Source: an uncultured bacterium (lineage in GTDB: Bacteria > Planctomycetota > Planctomycetia > Gemmatales > HRBIN36). From it: 42,299 nucleotides of DNA. The notes below the pieces were generated by a model. That model ran no database searches and was not told the DNA's origin. It saw only the letters and a program-made list of their open reading frames with translations. Both the position numbers and the translations under genes were made by a program. The stretch is from NCBI GenBank assembly GCA_937858435.1, contig CALLZJ010000055.1, positions 1 to 42,299 of the forward strand, written 5' to 3'. Below are positions 16,867 to 29,255 of the stretch, one piece after another. Position 1 is the stretch's first letter. Every line of letters starts with the position of its first letter.

Positions 16867-18066
16867 ATGCTGTGGCTCGGGGTCTTACTGCTCGCCCTTC
16901 AGCTTGGGTTTGAGCCGCCGGCGGCCGAACCCGAGCCGCCGGAACCGCTCGGCTCGTGGACGCTGGTGCCCGTCCCGCCGCCCGTCCGACCGCTGCTCCT
17001 GGCCGATGACCCCTGCGCGCCGCCGCGGTGGGAACTGGGGCTGGAGTTTCTTTACTGGTACCCCCGCCGGGGCTGGCTGCCGCCGGTCGTAACCACCAGC
17101 CCACCCACCAGCCTGGGACTGATCGGTGCTCCGGGGACGATGATCCTCTACGGCAACGAGCGGATCGACCTGCGTCACGATCGGCTCATCGGCACCCAGG
17201 CCACCCTGGCGTGGCACTTCGATAGCGAAGGATTCTGGGCCGCCGAACTCCGCGCCTTCTTCCTGGAGCGTGATTCTTCGAACTACACCATCAAGCCCCA
17301 AAGCGACCTGCTGCTAGCGCGCCCCTACGTTAACGCCGTGGACGGCAGCCCGAGCGCGGAGATCTTCGCGGGCCCCACGCCGACGGGCGAACTACTCGAG
17401 GGCAGCATCAATGCCTACACCCGGATCGAGGTCTTTGGCCAGGAACTGAACCTGCGGTACGAGGCCTGGAGCGATGAGACGCTCACCTTGGAGGCCATCG
17501 TCGGCAGCCGCTTCCTGCAGATGCGCGACCGCTTCGACGTCACCACATCCTCTCGAACCATGCCGGACCGCGCTACCCTCTACGGCGTCAGCGACCACTT
17601 CCAGACGTTCAACAAGTTCTACGGCGGCCAGGTGGGGCTGCGGTCGACCTGGCACTGGCATTCCTGGCTGGTCCAGATGGGCGGTGCCATGGCCCTCGGT
17701 GCGACCGACCAGAGCATCCGAACCAAAGGGCAGCGGCTGACGCAGACCCCCGACCTCCGCGATGATCGCCCGCTGGGACTGCTGGTCTTGCCATCCAACA
17801 GTGGCGCTGCCCGGAGGACCATCTTCGACCTCATCGCCGAGCTGAACCTCAAGCTGGGCTACCAGGCGACGGACCATCTTCGGTTCTTCGTGGGCTACTC
17901 CGTGCTGGCCTGGTCCCGCCCCGTCCGGAGCGGCAACCAGATCGACAGCCTGAACACCGACCAGATCACCAACCCCTTGTCGACGCCCATGCGGCCCCGG
18001 CTGACGTTCCGAGACGAACTCTTCTGGCTGCAAGGCATCAGTGCGGGTGGCGAACTTCGCTGGTAA
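16867..18066 (+). CDS. BBP7-family outer-membrane beta-barrel protein
   Basis: 399 residues. A short signal peptide (MLWLGVLLLALQLGF) comes before a proline-rich segment and then the barrel. The ATG at 16867 follows AGGGGG at good spacing; an ATG at 16837 lacks one. Family hallmarks of the planctomycete BBP7 group (formerly DUF1551) are seen: WELGLEFLYWYPRRG..PPVVTTSP near the start, GAPGTMILYGNE, alternating aromatic/polar strands, GGQVGLRSTWHW in the middle, and FFVGYSVLAWSRPVRSGNQID near the end. The protein ends in aromatic strand residues and Trp, as barrel proteins often do. It is probably a porin-like or structural outer-membrane protein. It converges with the PDZ gene, with ten bases between the stops. 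Confidence 0.88.
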   Translation: MLWLGVLLLALQLGFEPPAAEPEPPEPLGSWTLVPVPPPVRPLLLADDPCAPPRWELGLEFLYWYPRRGWLPPVVTTSPPTSLGLIGAPGTMILYGNERIDLRHDRLIGTQATLAWHFDSEGFWAAELRAFFLERDSSNYTIKPQSDLLLARPYVNAVDGSPSAEIFAGPTPTGELLEGSINAYTRIEVFGQELNLRYEAWSDETLTLEAIVGSRFLQMRDRFDVTTSSRTMPDRATLYGVSDHFQTFNKFYGGQVGLRSTWHWHSWLVQMGGAMALGATDQSIRTKGQRLTQTPDLRDDRPLGLLVLPSNSGAARRTIFDLIAELNLKLGYQATDHLRFFVGYSVLAWSRPVRSGNQIDSLNTDQITNPLSTPMRPRLTFRDELFWLQGISAGGELRW

Positions 18067-18076
18067 TCCGTCCACG

Positions 18077-18439
18077 TTAGCGCCAGAGATTGATCCACGT
18101 GTAGCGGAGCTGACCGGACGGCGTATGCCGCACCAAGAGCCGCGCCCTCCCACCGGCCGTCCGCAGGGCCTGCTCAAGAGACATCTCGTTGGTGATGAGC
18201 CGATCGTTCACTCGGACCACCACGTCACCCGGAACCAGACCCGCATAGGTCGCGGGGCTGTAGGGCTGCACGGCGGTGATCCAGAAACCCGTCGGGATGG
18301 CCGAACCCCAGGTCCCGAGTCGCGCGTTGAACCGCACACCGGAGCCGAGCGCCATCTGGGCCGTGACCGGCTCGGGCCGTACCAGGAACGCCGTTCCAAG
18401 GACCAATCCGAGAACCAAACAACGCAAGAATCTGGACAT
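18077..18439 (-). CDS. Small exported PDZ-only protein
   Basis: 120 residues from the ATG at 18439, which has GGAG eight bases upstream; an upstream in-frame start would add 28 residues before the signal peptide. The signal peptide (MSRFLRCLVLGLVLGTAFLV, cleavage near TAQ) is followed by one PDZ domain: FWITAVQPYSPATYAGLVPG, DVVVRVND, then a helix and strand (LRYTWINLWR). No protease domain is attached. It lies opposite the BBP7 gene and near HtrA, whose PDZs bind protein C-termini; this one could be an adaptor or bind unfolded outer-membrane proteins. That role is inference. Confidence 0.8.
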   Translation of the reverse strand: MSRFLRCLVLGLVLGTAFLVRPEPVTAQMALGSGVRFNARLGTWGSAIPTGFWITAVQPYSPATYAGLVPGDVVVRVNDRLITNEMSLEQALRTAGGRARLLVRHTPSGQLRYTWINLWR

Positions 18440-19021
18440 TTCTGTGACTCCGGAGCGAACGCTGAGGAAGTAGACCCGCCCCTCGGATGCGGCAGACGCG
18501 GCCGAGGTTACGCCCGGTTCCACGCCTTACCAATGAGGGTTCCAGGGCTCGCCACGGGGTCGCCACGCATCTGGGCGCTAGCGCCAGAGCGATCCAAGGG
18601 TCGCCAGGAGGGGGGTCTAGCGTTCGTGGACGCTCCTGGGTGCTCGTGGCACGGCGATTTCACGGGGTTTCTGGGCCTTGCCACGCGTCCCAGCGCCCGA
18701 TTCGGGCTCAGCGTCACGGTCCGCCTCCACCCCAGACGCCCTTTTGAGGTCCCAGGCAGCCTCCGAGTCTACCATAATGAACGGACGTATACAACCCGGT
18801 TGTGGCCACGGGTGCACCTATGGATTGGGGCATCTGGCCGATTTGGCGCTGATCCGCTCCGGCAGCGATGCAACGAGGAAATCGCAGAAACCATCGCATT
18901 TGCTGCGGGCTCGGGCGAACTTCCCCCAAACCCTTGATTTCCGCCGGAATCTAGCATGCCCCAAACGAAAGGTGCACCCGTGGCCACCGCCGACGAAGGT
19001 CGTGCTGGCGCGTGCTGAGAG
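18440..19021. other. 582-bp stretch without a supported gene
   Basis: Several open frames cross it on both strands, but none has a ribosome-binding site, a recognisable domain, or an N-terminus that fits. The DNA contains short imperfect repeats of the kind 'GGTCGCCACG' around 18540-18620 and the perfect palindrome GGCGCTAGCGCC near 18580. It probably holds the PDZ gene promoter and an mRNA leader. A decayed gene cannot be excluded. Confidence 0.4.
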
Positions 19022-19414
19022 TTACTTGGATTGGCTTTCAGTCCAGGCCGCCACGACCCGGGCCACTCCGAACGTGGACTCGGCCAGTTCGACGGCCCGC
19101 TGCCGTTGCTCCGCCTCCGGTACGACTCCGGTCAGCCGAACCTCGTCCCCAGTCACCTCAATGCCGATTTCCAGCTTGGCGAGCTTCTGGTCCCATTGCA
19201 GCCGCCAGCGAACCCGCTGGGCCAGGTCGGGAGGGGCCTCCTCCTCCGGCTGTGCGAAACCCCCGAGCCGCTGGGCCGCCACCTGGGCCAGGGCATCGCT
19301 CTTTTCGACTGCCCGCTTACCCACCTGCCGCATCGCCGCGATTTCACGCTCTTCACAGCCGGCCAGCAGCCCGGCGAGCATCAGCAGCAACCCAGCCCTG
19401 GCCAGTTTCTCCAT
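19022..19414 (-). CDS. BON-domain lipoprotein
   Basis: 130 residues from the ATG at 19414. The start MEKLARAGLLLMLAGLLAGC is a lipoprotein signal with lipobox LAGC, giving lipidated Cys20. A helical, charged segment (about 21-60) leads to one BON domain (about 62-125), with the typical 'RV...L......L..I.v.v....v.L.G.v.....r..a...a....gv..V' pattern. BON domains bind lipids or cell-surface components, and BON lipoproteins often support outer-membrane stability. The longer open frame adds 80 residues that do not look like a protein start. It lies 176 bp downstream of kinase 2 on the same strand. Confidence 0.85.
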   Translation of the reverse strand: MEKLARAGLLLMLAGLLAGCEEREIAAMRQVGKRAVEKSDALAQVAAQRLGGFAQPEEEAPPDLAQRVRWRLQWDQKLAKLEIGIEVTGDEVRLTGVVPEAEQRQRAVELAESTFGVARVVAAWTESQSK

Positions 19415-19590
19415 GGAACACCCGTGCCGTGTGGACAATGACGCACATCCATCATCGACGCGGCCCGCGCAGCGCGACCAGGGAAAGCGAAAAGGCACCC
19501 GGCAGAGGGAGAAAAGCCTCACCGATTGTAACGTCGGAACCAACTCTGCCGATCGGCGGCGTGTTCTCGGGGGCCGTGCCGCTCCAGGCT

Positions 19591-22665
<3,075 letters not shown>

Positions 22666-22782
22666 GGCAGACCTCGGGAGTTCTCTCGAACGTAACCGAA
22701 GCCTGACGCCGTGGCAAGGATCACCTTGAGCCACGTCGGATCAACCCACGCAGCCAGCCGCTGATTGCTGCTTGCCGCGCCG

Positions 22783-25152
22783 CTACTTCTGGCCCGCAAG
22801 CTGCTTGATCTCGTCCGCGGTGAGTTCACGCTCGAAGACGCACAGCTCATCCAATTGGCCCGCGAAGGCCCTGGCAAAAGGAGGCGCCGCGGCACCCCAT
22901 CGAGGATCGGGACGGGCCTCCGCGCCCCAGAGCCGCCGGTCCGTGGTGATGGCCCCGCGCACTGGCCGATTGGGCCTTTCGATGTCTTGCCAGGCCGCTT
23001 CCGGCTCGACCACTGCGCCATTGATGTAGATGCGGCAATGCCCCTCTGCCGACCGGGTCAAGACGAGGTGATGCCATTGGTCGTCGTTCAGGCGTTGGTC
23101 CAGCTTCACGCCGAACCCCGTCCGCACGCCGTCACCCGAATCGTCGCCGACCTCGCAGTGCAGCTTGCCGAAGCGCAGCGCCATGGTGATGACCGGTCGG
23201 CCATCCTCGCGCCGGCGGATGCTGAGGATCTGACCGAAGGAAGACCTGGACTTGATCCAGCAGGTGAACGTGAACGGCGCACCTTCGGCGAAGTTGAAGC
23301 ACGGGTCGTCGCCGAAGTCGAGCTTCCCTTGTCTGCCGTCGAGCTGCAATGCCTGGCCGCGAACGCCTGGGACCCAGTCATGCCCGGAGACTTGCCCCGC
23401 ACGGCCATAGCCGGCTTGGTCTTCCACGACTTGCCCCGTCCCTTCGTCGCAGGACCAGTAGGCCAGAAGGCCGGGCCAGCCTTTCGGACTGGCGACCTTG
23501 CCGATTCGCGCCGGCGGCGGCGCTGCTCTCGGCTCTTCGGTGGGCGGCAGGGTGGGCCCTTCTTCTTCCGGCCGCAGGGCCTGGCGGTTCCCGCTGGGAG
23601 AGCGCAAGAACCCCGGGGGGGTGAGGTGTTGTTGCCCGTCTGCCGCCACATAGCCGAACTGGTATAGGAGCAGTTCCCCCTCCTTGGAGTCGGGCAACGT
23701 GGCCGCAGCTTCCAGCTTCCCCGCCATCATGCGCAGCGGCAGGCGCTCGGCCGGGTGCAGGGGTGCCCAGACCTGGTTCGGGCCAGCCTTGGGCAAGGGG
23801 GCCGCCATGGGCTGGACGCGGAAGAGGACAAAAGGCTCACGCACGGAGCTGTCGGGATCGAAGACTTGGGCACCGGCCTTGAACTCGAAACAGGCGCCCA
23901 TGGGCTGCAGGGCGACTTGAAGCGGCACGATGCGTGGCCGCATCACGGTTTCCAGTTCCGAGGGGTGAATCAGGAGACCGATGTTCGTGCCGCGGACAAT
24001 GGCCACCGCGATGCCGACCAGTTCACCGGTCGCATTGATCGCTGGACCACCACTATTCCCGGAGTTCAGATCGCTTTCCACTTGTACGGCCCGTAGCCGG
24101 CCTTGCTGGTCGCGGCGCAGCGCCGTGATCGGCCCCTGATTCACGGTCACGGCGGGATTGGAGCGGTCGACGGCAAGAGCGGCCCCAAACGGAAATCCGA
24201 AGAAAAAGACACGCTCGGTCTCACGCAACTCGGGTGCCTTGGTGCCCAGCGGTTCGGGGAGGTTGGCCACGTCGTCCACCCGCAGCAGCGCCAGGTCCGG
24301 TTCCTCGGAATGGGACACGATCAGGGCTCTGCCAGAGCGTTCCTGGGGTGTGCCCGAGTCGAAGACGACCGTCAAGAGGGGTCGCTCTTGCAGGCGGGGC
24401 ATGAAGCGCGGCATACGCGGCATGGGCGGGAGAAGCCCGCGGCCGGGCCATTCGTCCTGCTCCTGCTCAGGCGGCGCGACGACGTGGTAATTCGTGATGA
24501 CCCAGGCGGTCCGGTCCTGCCGGCGGACGAGGAAGCCGGAGCCCGTGCTCACCCCCTGCGACGAGGCGGCCATGATGTAGACGGTGGCCTTCTTCGTCTT
24601 CTCCAGAATGGCTGGCTCCAGCGAGGTCACACCGCCCAGAATCCTGCGTTTGCTCTGTTCTGCGGTGTCGGGCCGAGGTTGCCAAGGTGCCGGGGGAAAC
24701 TGGCGCGGCGGCGGCCAATCGAGGTTAGGTCGTGGTGCGGGCATTTCGAGACGGATCGCTGGCGCAGGACCGCCGCCTGGTGCGAGCGCTTGTTGTTCTT
24801 CGTCGCCCGGGGGCATGGCGATGACGAAGGCCACGCCCAGTGCCAGCGTGATTACGATGGAAAAGCACACCAGCCCGATCAGGATCGAAACCGCCATCGA
24901 GCCCGAGACCGGTGGCCGACGGCGGGAGGGAGCCCGCGACTCACCTTGCCGAGCGGGGGCCGCGGTCGGAGTGAGCACGACCGTTGCGATGGGCAAGGAG
25001 GACTGCGGATCATGCGTCGGGACGGCGGGAAAGATGGTGGAGCACTGCGGACATTGCACCTGGGCCGTGGCGGACTCGGGTGCAAGCAGCGTCTGCCGGC
25101 AGACCGGACAGGTCAAGGTCGCGGATTGTCGCCCTACCCGGCTGCTGTTCAT
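22783..25152 (-). CDS. Zinc-ribbon, membrane-anchored trypsin-like protease with C-terminal LamG domain
   Basis: 789 residues from the ATG at 25152 (GGAG six bases upstream); a GTG five codons earlier is less likely. Order: N-terminal zinc ribbon (CPVC 15-18, CPQC 34-37), proline-rich linker, one membrane helix (about 86-112), then a trypsin-like domain with the full triad: His223 in TNYHVV, Asp286 in EPDLALL, Ser367 in GNSGGP. After a middle segment without clear homology, a LamG/concanavalin-like domain (about 565-789) begins LLAYWSCDEGTG and includes FTFTCWIKS, WHHLVLTR and LDELCVFERELT. The ribbon should be cytoplasmic, protease and lectin-like domain outside. It lies between two kinase genes (gaps of 71 and 117 bp), suggesting one operon. 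Confidence 0.9.
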   Translation of the reverse strand: MNSSRVGRQSATLTCPVCRQTLLAPESATAQVQCPQCSTIFPAVPTHDPQSSLPIATVVLTPTAAPARQGESRAPSRRRPPVSGSMAVSILIGLVCFSIVITLALGVAFVIAMPPGDEEQQALAPGGGPAPAIRLEMPAPRPNLDWPPPRQFPPAPWQPRPDTAEQSKRRILGGVTSLEPAILEKTKKATVYIMAASSQGVSTGSGFLVRRQDRTAWVITNYHVVAPPEQEQDEWPGRGLLPPMPRMPRFMPRLQERPLLTVVFDSGTPQERSGRALIVSHSEEPDLALLRVDDVANLPEPLGTKAPELRETERVFFFGFPFGAALAVDRSNPAVTVNQGPITALRRDQQGRLRAVQVESDLNSGNSGGPAINATGELVGIAVAIVRGTNIGLLIHPSELETVMRPRIVPLQVALQPMGACFEFKAGAQVFDPDSSVREPFVLFRVQPMAAPLPKAGPNQVWAPLHPAERLPLRMMAGKLEAAATLPDSKEGELLLYQFGYVAADGQQHLTPPGFLRSPSGNRQALRPEEEGPTLPPTEEPRAAPPPARIGKVASPKGWPGLLAYWSCDEGTGQVVEDQAGYGRAGQVSGHDWVPGVRGQALQLDGRQGKLDFGDDPCFNFAEGAPFTFTCWIKSRSSFGQILSIRRREDGRPVITMALRFGKLHCEVGDDSGDGVRTGFGVKLDQRLNDDQWHHLVLTRSAEGHCRIYINGAVVEPEAAWQDIERPNRPVRGAITTDRRLWGAEARPDPRWGAAAPPFARAFAGQLDELCVFERELTADEIKQLAGQK

Positions 25153-25223
25153 GACTCGCTCCAGCACCTGGCAAACGACTGGGGGACTTAAGCCACCCGG
25201 AAGTGCATCGGATCGGCTACTCG

Positions 25224-28200
25224 TTAATCGGGAGACAAGGTTGCCTTCTCCTCACGCCACCGAGCCACCTCCGCGGGTCGATCAAGAGCGGTATACAGTG
25301 CAATGAGCCGGTCGCACGTTTCACGCAACCGGAATCGGCTCTGAGGCGGCAGCGCCGCTTTGCGCTCTTTCAGCCCTTGGTAGCCGGCCAGCAGCAACTT
25401 CTCCGCCTCTTGCAAGCATGCCGACACCCTCGACTGTTCCGCTGGATCGACATTCTTTTGAGCGGCCTCAACCTGGCCCAAGAGTGCGCCGGCGAGCATC
25501 GACATCGTGTTGAAAGTGGTCCACGTCTGCGGCTGCTTCTCCGTGCGGATGGCGAGCACCTCGCGGAGCACGGCTTCCGCGGCAGCGTAGGCCTTGATCT
25601 CGAGCAGCACTGAAGCGCGCGAGGCCAGGTTGGCCGCCAGTTCGATGCTGCCGGGCGCATGGACGGCCCGATCGCCAACGATCAACTCCTCGACCAGCTT
25701 GGCAGCGGCTTCGCCTTGCTCGGCCTGGACGTAGGCCTCAAGCAGGACATCGCCGACCCAGCGAAAGTCATGTTGCCCGCGGCTGGCGGCATAGGACTGA
25801 GCCAACAGCGGCAAGGCCTGCTTCACCCGCCCCGACTGCAAGTAGTTAACTCCCAGATTAGCGACGGACATGAGCGTCGACGGATGGTTGGGCCCCAGAA
25901 CCGCTTCCTTACGCTTGACGATCTCCTCGAACATCGGCACCGACTCGTCAAGCCGGCGCAGCGACCAGAGCGTGGCGGCCACATTGCCCATCGTCGTCAG
26001 AGTGCTCGGATGATCCGGGCCGAGTGCTTCAGAACTCGTCTTCAGAACGCCTTCGAAGACAGCCAGCGCCTCGGCAAAGCGTCCTTGGGCGCGATAAGCG
26101 TAGCCGAGGCTATTCAGTGCCCGCAAGGTGGCCGGATGGGCGTGGCCGAGGCGCCGCTCCAGCGTGTCTTTGATTTCCTCCCGCAACGCCACGGATTCCT
26201 CGAGTGATCCCGTATCGCTGTAGATTTGCGCCAGCGTCTGCAGACCGGTCAGCGTGTCGATGTGATCGCGGCCCAGGGTCTTTTCCATCAGGGGCAGCGT
26301 TTCCTTGAGCAGGCGCAGGGCGGCGTCATGGCGGCCCGCCACCCGATAGGCCGAGGCCAGATTGAGGCCGTTCCGGAGCGTCCGTGTATGCTCGGGCCCC
26401 AGCCGGTCGAGTTGGATCGCCCGCACCTCACGGTAAAGCTTGATGGCGTCGTCGATTCGGCCCAGCCCCGTGTAGGCGTTGGCCAGCTTGTCGAGAATGA
26501 CGAGCGTGCCGTTCGGCTCGGACTCCAAGAACCGGGCGCGATCGTGAAGAACGGGCTCCAGAAGGCGCAGCACGTCCGGCAGACGCCCAACCTGCATGTA
26601 CGCCTCCGCCAGGTTATTGGCGGACGCCAGGGAAGCGGCGTAGCCGCCGCCCTCGTTGGCGACTTCCACGGCATGGAGTTCCTCCAGCAGGCGAATGGCT
26701 TCCGGCAGTCGCCCGCTTTGCGTGTAGGCCACTCCTAAACTCGATTGGGCGAAGCGCGCTGCCTTATGGTGGGCACCGAGTTGCTCCTTCCGGAGTTCCC
26801 AGGCCTTCTCCAGAAACTCGACGGCCGCGGCATCTTCGCCCAAGGCGTGGTAATTCACCCCCACGATCCAGTTGAGGTCGGCGGCAATGAGCGGATCCAG
26901 GTCGCGCCGCTGCCGGAGCTTGTCGGCCGCGCGATCGAGCAATTGCCGCAGGGTGGCATCCTTGCCGAGTGGCGCGTCCGCATCGCCAAAACGCTCTTGT
27001 CCTTCCACGCTGGTCAGCGACAGAAAGTCATTCTGGACAAAGTCGGCGATCGCCTGCGCATAGCGGCGCTGCTGTTCCTTCTCGTCGCGCTCACGCTCGG
27101 CGACTTGCTTCGCGCGTTCGGCTTCTTGCTTCTCGTGCTCGGCCGCTTGCTTGGCCTGCCGCTCGGCCACCGCGGCGGCCTGCGCCTCCCGTTCGGCGTC
27201 CAACGCCCACCAGGCCAGACCGCTCGTCGTGAGTGTCGTGAGGAACGCCAGCAACAGGAGCGCGGCCACGGCCGGGTAACGTCGGCACCATTTGAGAGTG
27301 CGTTCGAGGCGTCCCACGGGGCGGGCCTGGATCGGTTCGCCACGTAAGAACCGCCCCAAGTCGTCCGCCAGGTCACGAGCACGGGCATAGCGCTTGTCGG
27401 GGTCCTTCTGCAGGCACCGCAGGCAGATCGTCTCCAGGTCCTTGGGCGTGCGCGGCTGCAACTGCCGCACGCCGATCGGCTCGGTGTGGATCACCTGCAT
27501 GATGGTATCCATCACGGTGGCGGCGCAGAACGGCGGCCGCCCCGTCAGACACTCGTAGAGGATCGTCCCGAGGGCATAGACGTCCGTGGCGGGCCCGACT
27601 TCGTTGCCCCGCCCGGCGGCCTGCTCGGGGGCCATGTAGTTGGGCGTGCCGATCACTTCGCCGGTCGCCGTCAAGTTGCTTCCCGTCGCCTTAGCTACGC
27701 CGAAGTCCGTAATCTTGGGCCAGAGGTCGGCTGCCTCCTCTTCGCCCGGCCCCTGGGCGAGCAGAATATTGCCAGGTTTGAGGTCCCGGTGAACGATGCC
27801 GTGCTCGTGAGCGGCCTCGATGGCCTCGGCCAGACGCCGGGTGAGCAGGGCCGCCAACCGCGATGCCAGCGGCGTCTGGCGCAACCGGCCCTCCAGACTG
27901 CCGCCCTCGACAAACTCCATGGCGAAGTAGGAGTGTGGGCCGTGGGTGCCGAACTCGTGAATCTGCACGATGCCCGGGTGCTGGAGCTTGGCGATCGCCT
28001 CGGCCTCGGCCAGGAAACGCTGACGCTCCTGGGAGCCGGCGAAGGCTCCACTGAGGATCATCTTCACGGCCACGGGGCGATTGAGGGCCACCTGCCGGGC
28101 CTTGAACACCACGCCCATGCCACCCCGTCCGAGTTCTTTTTCGAACTCGAACCCAGGAATCTGGGGAGGCGGGAGCATCTCCAGTTCGCTGGCGCTCGGC

Positions 28201-28319
28201 TGGGGACCGGTGCGCGCGACATCGCCATTGTCCGTCATCGTGGGATGGGCCAGTCCGGTGACGCCGTCCAACACGAGGCTCGGCTTGGGATCGTCAGGTA
28301 GCGTTTCCGCGCGGTCCAT
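25224..28319 (-). CDS. Transmembrane Ser/Thr protein kinase with kinesin-light-chain TPRs (kinase 3)
   Basis: 1031 residues. Kinase motifs: GRGGMG (64-69), Lys86 in VAVK, HRDLKPGN (177-184), DFG (205-207), APE (230-232). KWCRRYP precedes one membrane helix (about 349-372). A strikingly charged Ala/Glu/Lys/Arg coiled coil (about 373-420) and about eight TPR units with 'GPDHPSTL' linkers follow. Positive charges before the helix predict a cytoplasmic kinase and extracytoplasmic TPRs. The sequence WALDAERE after the helix resembles WAVAAERV in kinase 2, so the two are paralogues. It would be the first gene of the minus-strand kinase-protease-kinase set, with its promoter in the 243-bp spacer shared with the divergent lipoprotein gene. 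Confidence 0.94.
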   Translation of the reverse strand: MDRAETLPDDPKPSLVLDGVTGLAHPTMTDNGDVARTGPQPSASELEMLPPPQIPGFEFEKELGRGGMGVVFKARQVALNRPVAVKMILSGAFAGSQERQRFLAEAEAIAKLQHPGIVQIHEFGTHGPHSYFAMEFVEGGSLEGRLRQTPLASRLAALLTRRLAEAIEAAHEHGIVHRDLKPGNILLAQGPGEEEAADLWPKITDFGVAKATGSNLTATGEVIGTPNYMAPEQAAGRGNEVGPATDVYALGTILYECLTGRPPFCAATVMDTIMQVIHTEPIGVRQLQPRTPKDLETICLRCLQKDPDKRYARARDLADDLGRFLRGEPIQARPVGRLERTLKWCRRYPAVAALLLLAFLTTLTTSGLAWWALDAEREAQAAAVAERQAKQAAEHEKQEAERAKQVAERERDEKEQQRRYAQAIADFVQNDFLSLTSVEGQERFGDADAPLGKDATLRQLLDRAADKLRQRRDLDPLIAADLNWIVGVNYHALGEDAAAVEFLEKAWELRKEQLGAHHKAARFAQSSLGVAYTQSGRLPEAIRLLEELHAVEVANEGGGYAASLASANNLAEAYMQVGRLPDVLRLLEPVLHDRARFLESEPNGTLVILDKLANAYTGLGRIDDAIKLYREVRAIQLDRLGPEHTRTLRNGLNLASAYRVAGRHDAALRLLKETLPLMEKTLGRDHIDTLTGLQTLAQIYSDTGSLEESVALREEIKDTLERRLGHAHPATLRALNSLGYAYRAQGRFAEALAVFEGVLKTSSEALGPDHPSTLTTMGNVAATLWSLRRLDESVPMFEEIVKRKEAVLGPNHPSTLMSVANLGVNYLQSGRVKQALPLLAQSYAASRGQHDFRWVGDVLLEAYVQAEQGEAAAKLVEELIVGDRAVHAPGSIELAANLASRASVLLEIKAYAAAEAVLREVLAIRTEKQPQTWTTFNTMSMLAGALLGQVEAAQKNVDPAEQSRVSACLQEAEKLLLAGYQGLKERKAALPPQSRFRLRETCDRLIALYTALDRPAEVARWREEKATLSPD

Positions 28320-28562
28320 GACCTGGTTGCCCCGAATGCGATGCCCTTTGAACGTACCGCGCCGATCGGTGATAGGGCAAACAGAAACCCGGGAGATGGG
28401 GCATCGCCCCTGCCGCTGGAGTTATCGGCACGGGTTGCTTAACCGGAAAACTCCTCAAGTTCGGAAGCCGCCCGATCCGATTTCGCTTCAGGGTTCACAA
28501 CCGATCCACAGAGCCGGCGGTTTGATGTGTCCGTTCCTGTGGAGCCGAGGAGGTGGGGTAAA

Positions 28563-29129
28563 ATGGCGAGGCTGAGCAAGCGGATGCTTCTGCTGTGCGG
28601 CATGATGATGCTGGCCGGCATGGTCGGTTGCCTGGGGCCAGCCCCGTCGCTGCCCGCCATCATTCCCGTGCCGCCATGGACGGCGGAACGCATGGAAGAA
28701 AAGTACACCAAGCGCTGGAAGGAGCGGACGCCGATCATGCCGCCCATCCTGCCGGGACAGCCCCTCCCGACCTGCGAGGACCCGCCCTCGGATGAGGAAG
28801 TGATCCGGGCGCTGCCGAAGATTCGCCGGGGTATCCCGTTCGTCTCCGAAGAATTCCGCGACGACTACAACATCGTCGTTGAGAAGATCGTGGACAAGAT
28901 CGACCCGTGCGTCTACGTGCCGCTCATCGGGCCGGCCCAGCTCCATCACTGCCACTACAAGTGCACGATTCAGTGGCGGGAGCGGATTGCGTCCGACTGG
29001 CCGTTCCCCTACTTCGTCACCAATCACCGGGCGGAAGTCATCTACATCGATAAGGATCACTTCCACCTGTGCGTGGGGAACGATCCGCGCTACCAGCAGT
29101 CGATCTCCCGCGACCTGATGGGGCCCTAA
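28563..29129 (+). CDS. Lipoprotein of unknown function
   Basis: 188 residues from the ATG at 28563, which has a near-perfect GAGGAGGTGG ribosome-binding site; an earlier ATG at 28527 would misplace the signal. The N-terminus MARLSKRMLLLCGMMMLAGM ends in VGC, a lipoprotein signal with lipidated Cys23. The mature protein is rich in charged and aromatic residues, with a central YNIVVEKIVDKIDPCVYVPL segment and paired Cys/His (HHCHYKC) that could hold a metal or form a disulfide. I recognise no family. It is divergent from kinase 3 and 126 bp upstream of the BON protein gene. Confidence 0.8.
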   Translation: MARLSKRMLLLCGMMMLAGMVGCLGPAPSLPAIIPVPPWTAERMEEKYTKRWKERTPIMPPILPGQPLPTCEDPPSDEEVIRALPKIRRGIPFVSEEFRDDYNIVVEKIVDKIDPCVYVPLIGPAQLHHCHYKCTIQWRERIASDWPFPYFVTNHRAEVIYIDKDHFHLCVGNDPRYQQSISRDLMGP

Positions 29130-29255
29130 GGCCGAGGATGCCCGGCGTCCTGGCCCGAGTCGGCTCGGACGCCCAATCGCATAGCCCAGGAGCCGATGCA
29201 CGCGGGTCAATTGGGGGACCGCAGGCATCGGCTTCCTGCACGTGAGGGGCCAGTC

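Noticed and set aside
18041-18937. 298-codon plus-strand frame over the PDZ gene and the following spacer
   Set aside because: Antisense to the PDZ gene; the part in the spacer has no conserved feature.
28320-28562. Possible riboswitch in the spacer upstream of the lipoprotein gene
   Set aside because: Only a short GGGGC/GCCCC hairpin and an AACC/GGTT pair were found; no known riboswitch core could be matched.
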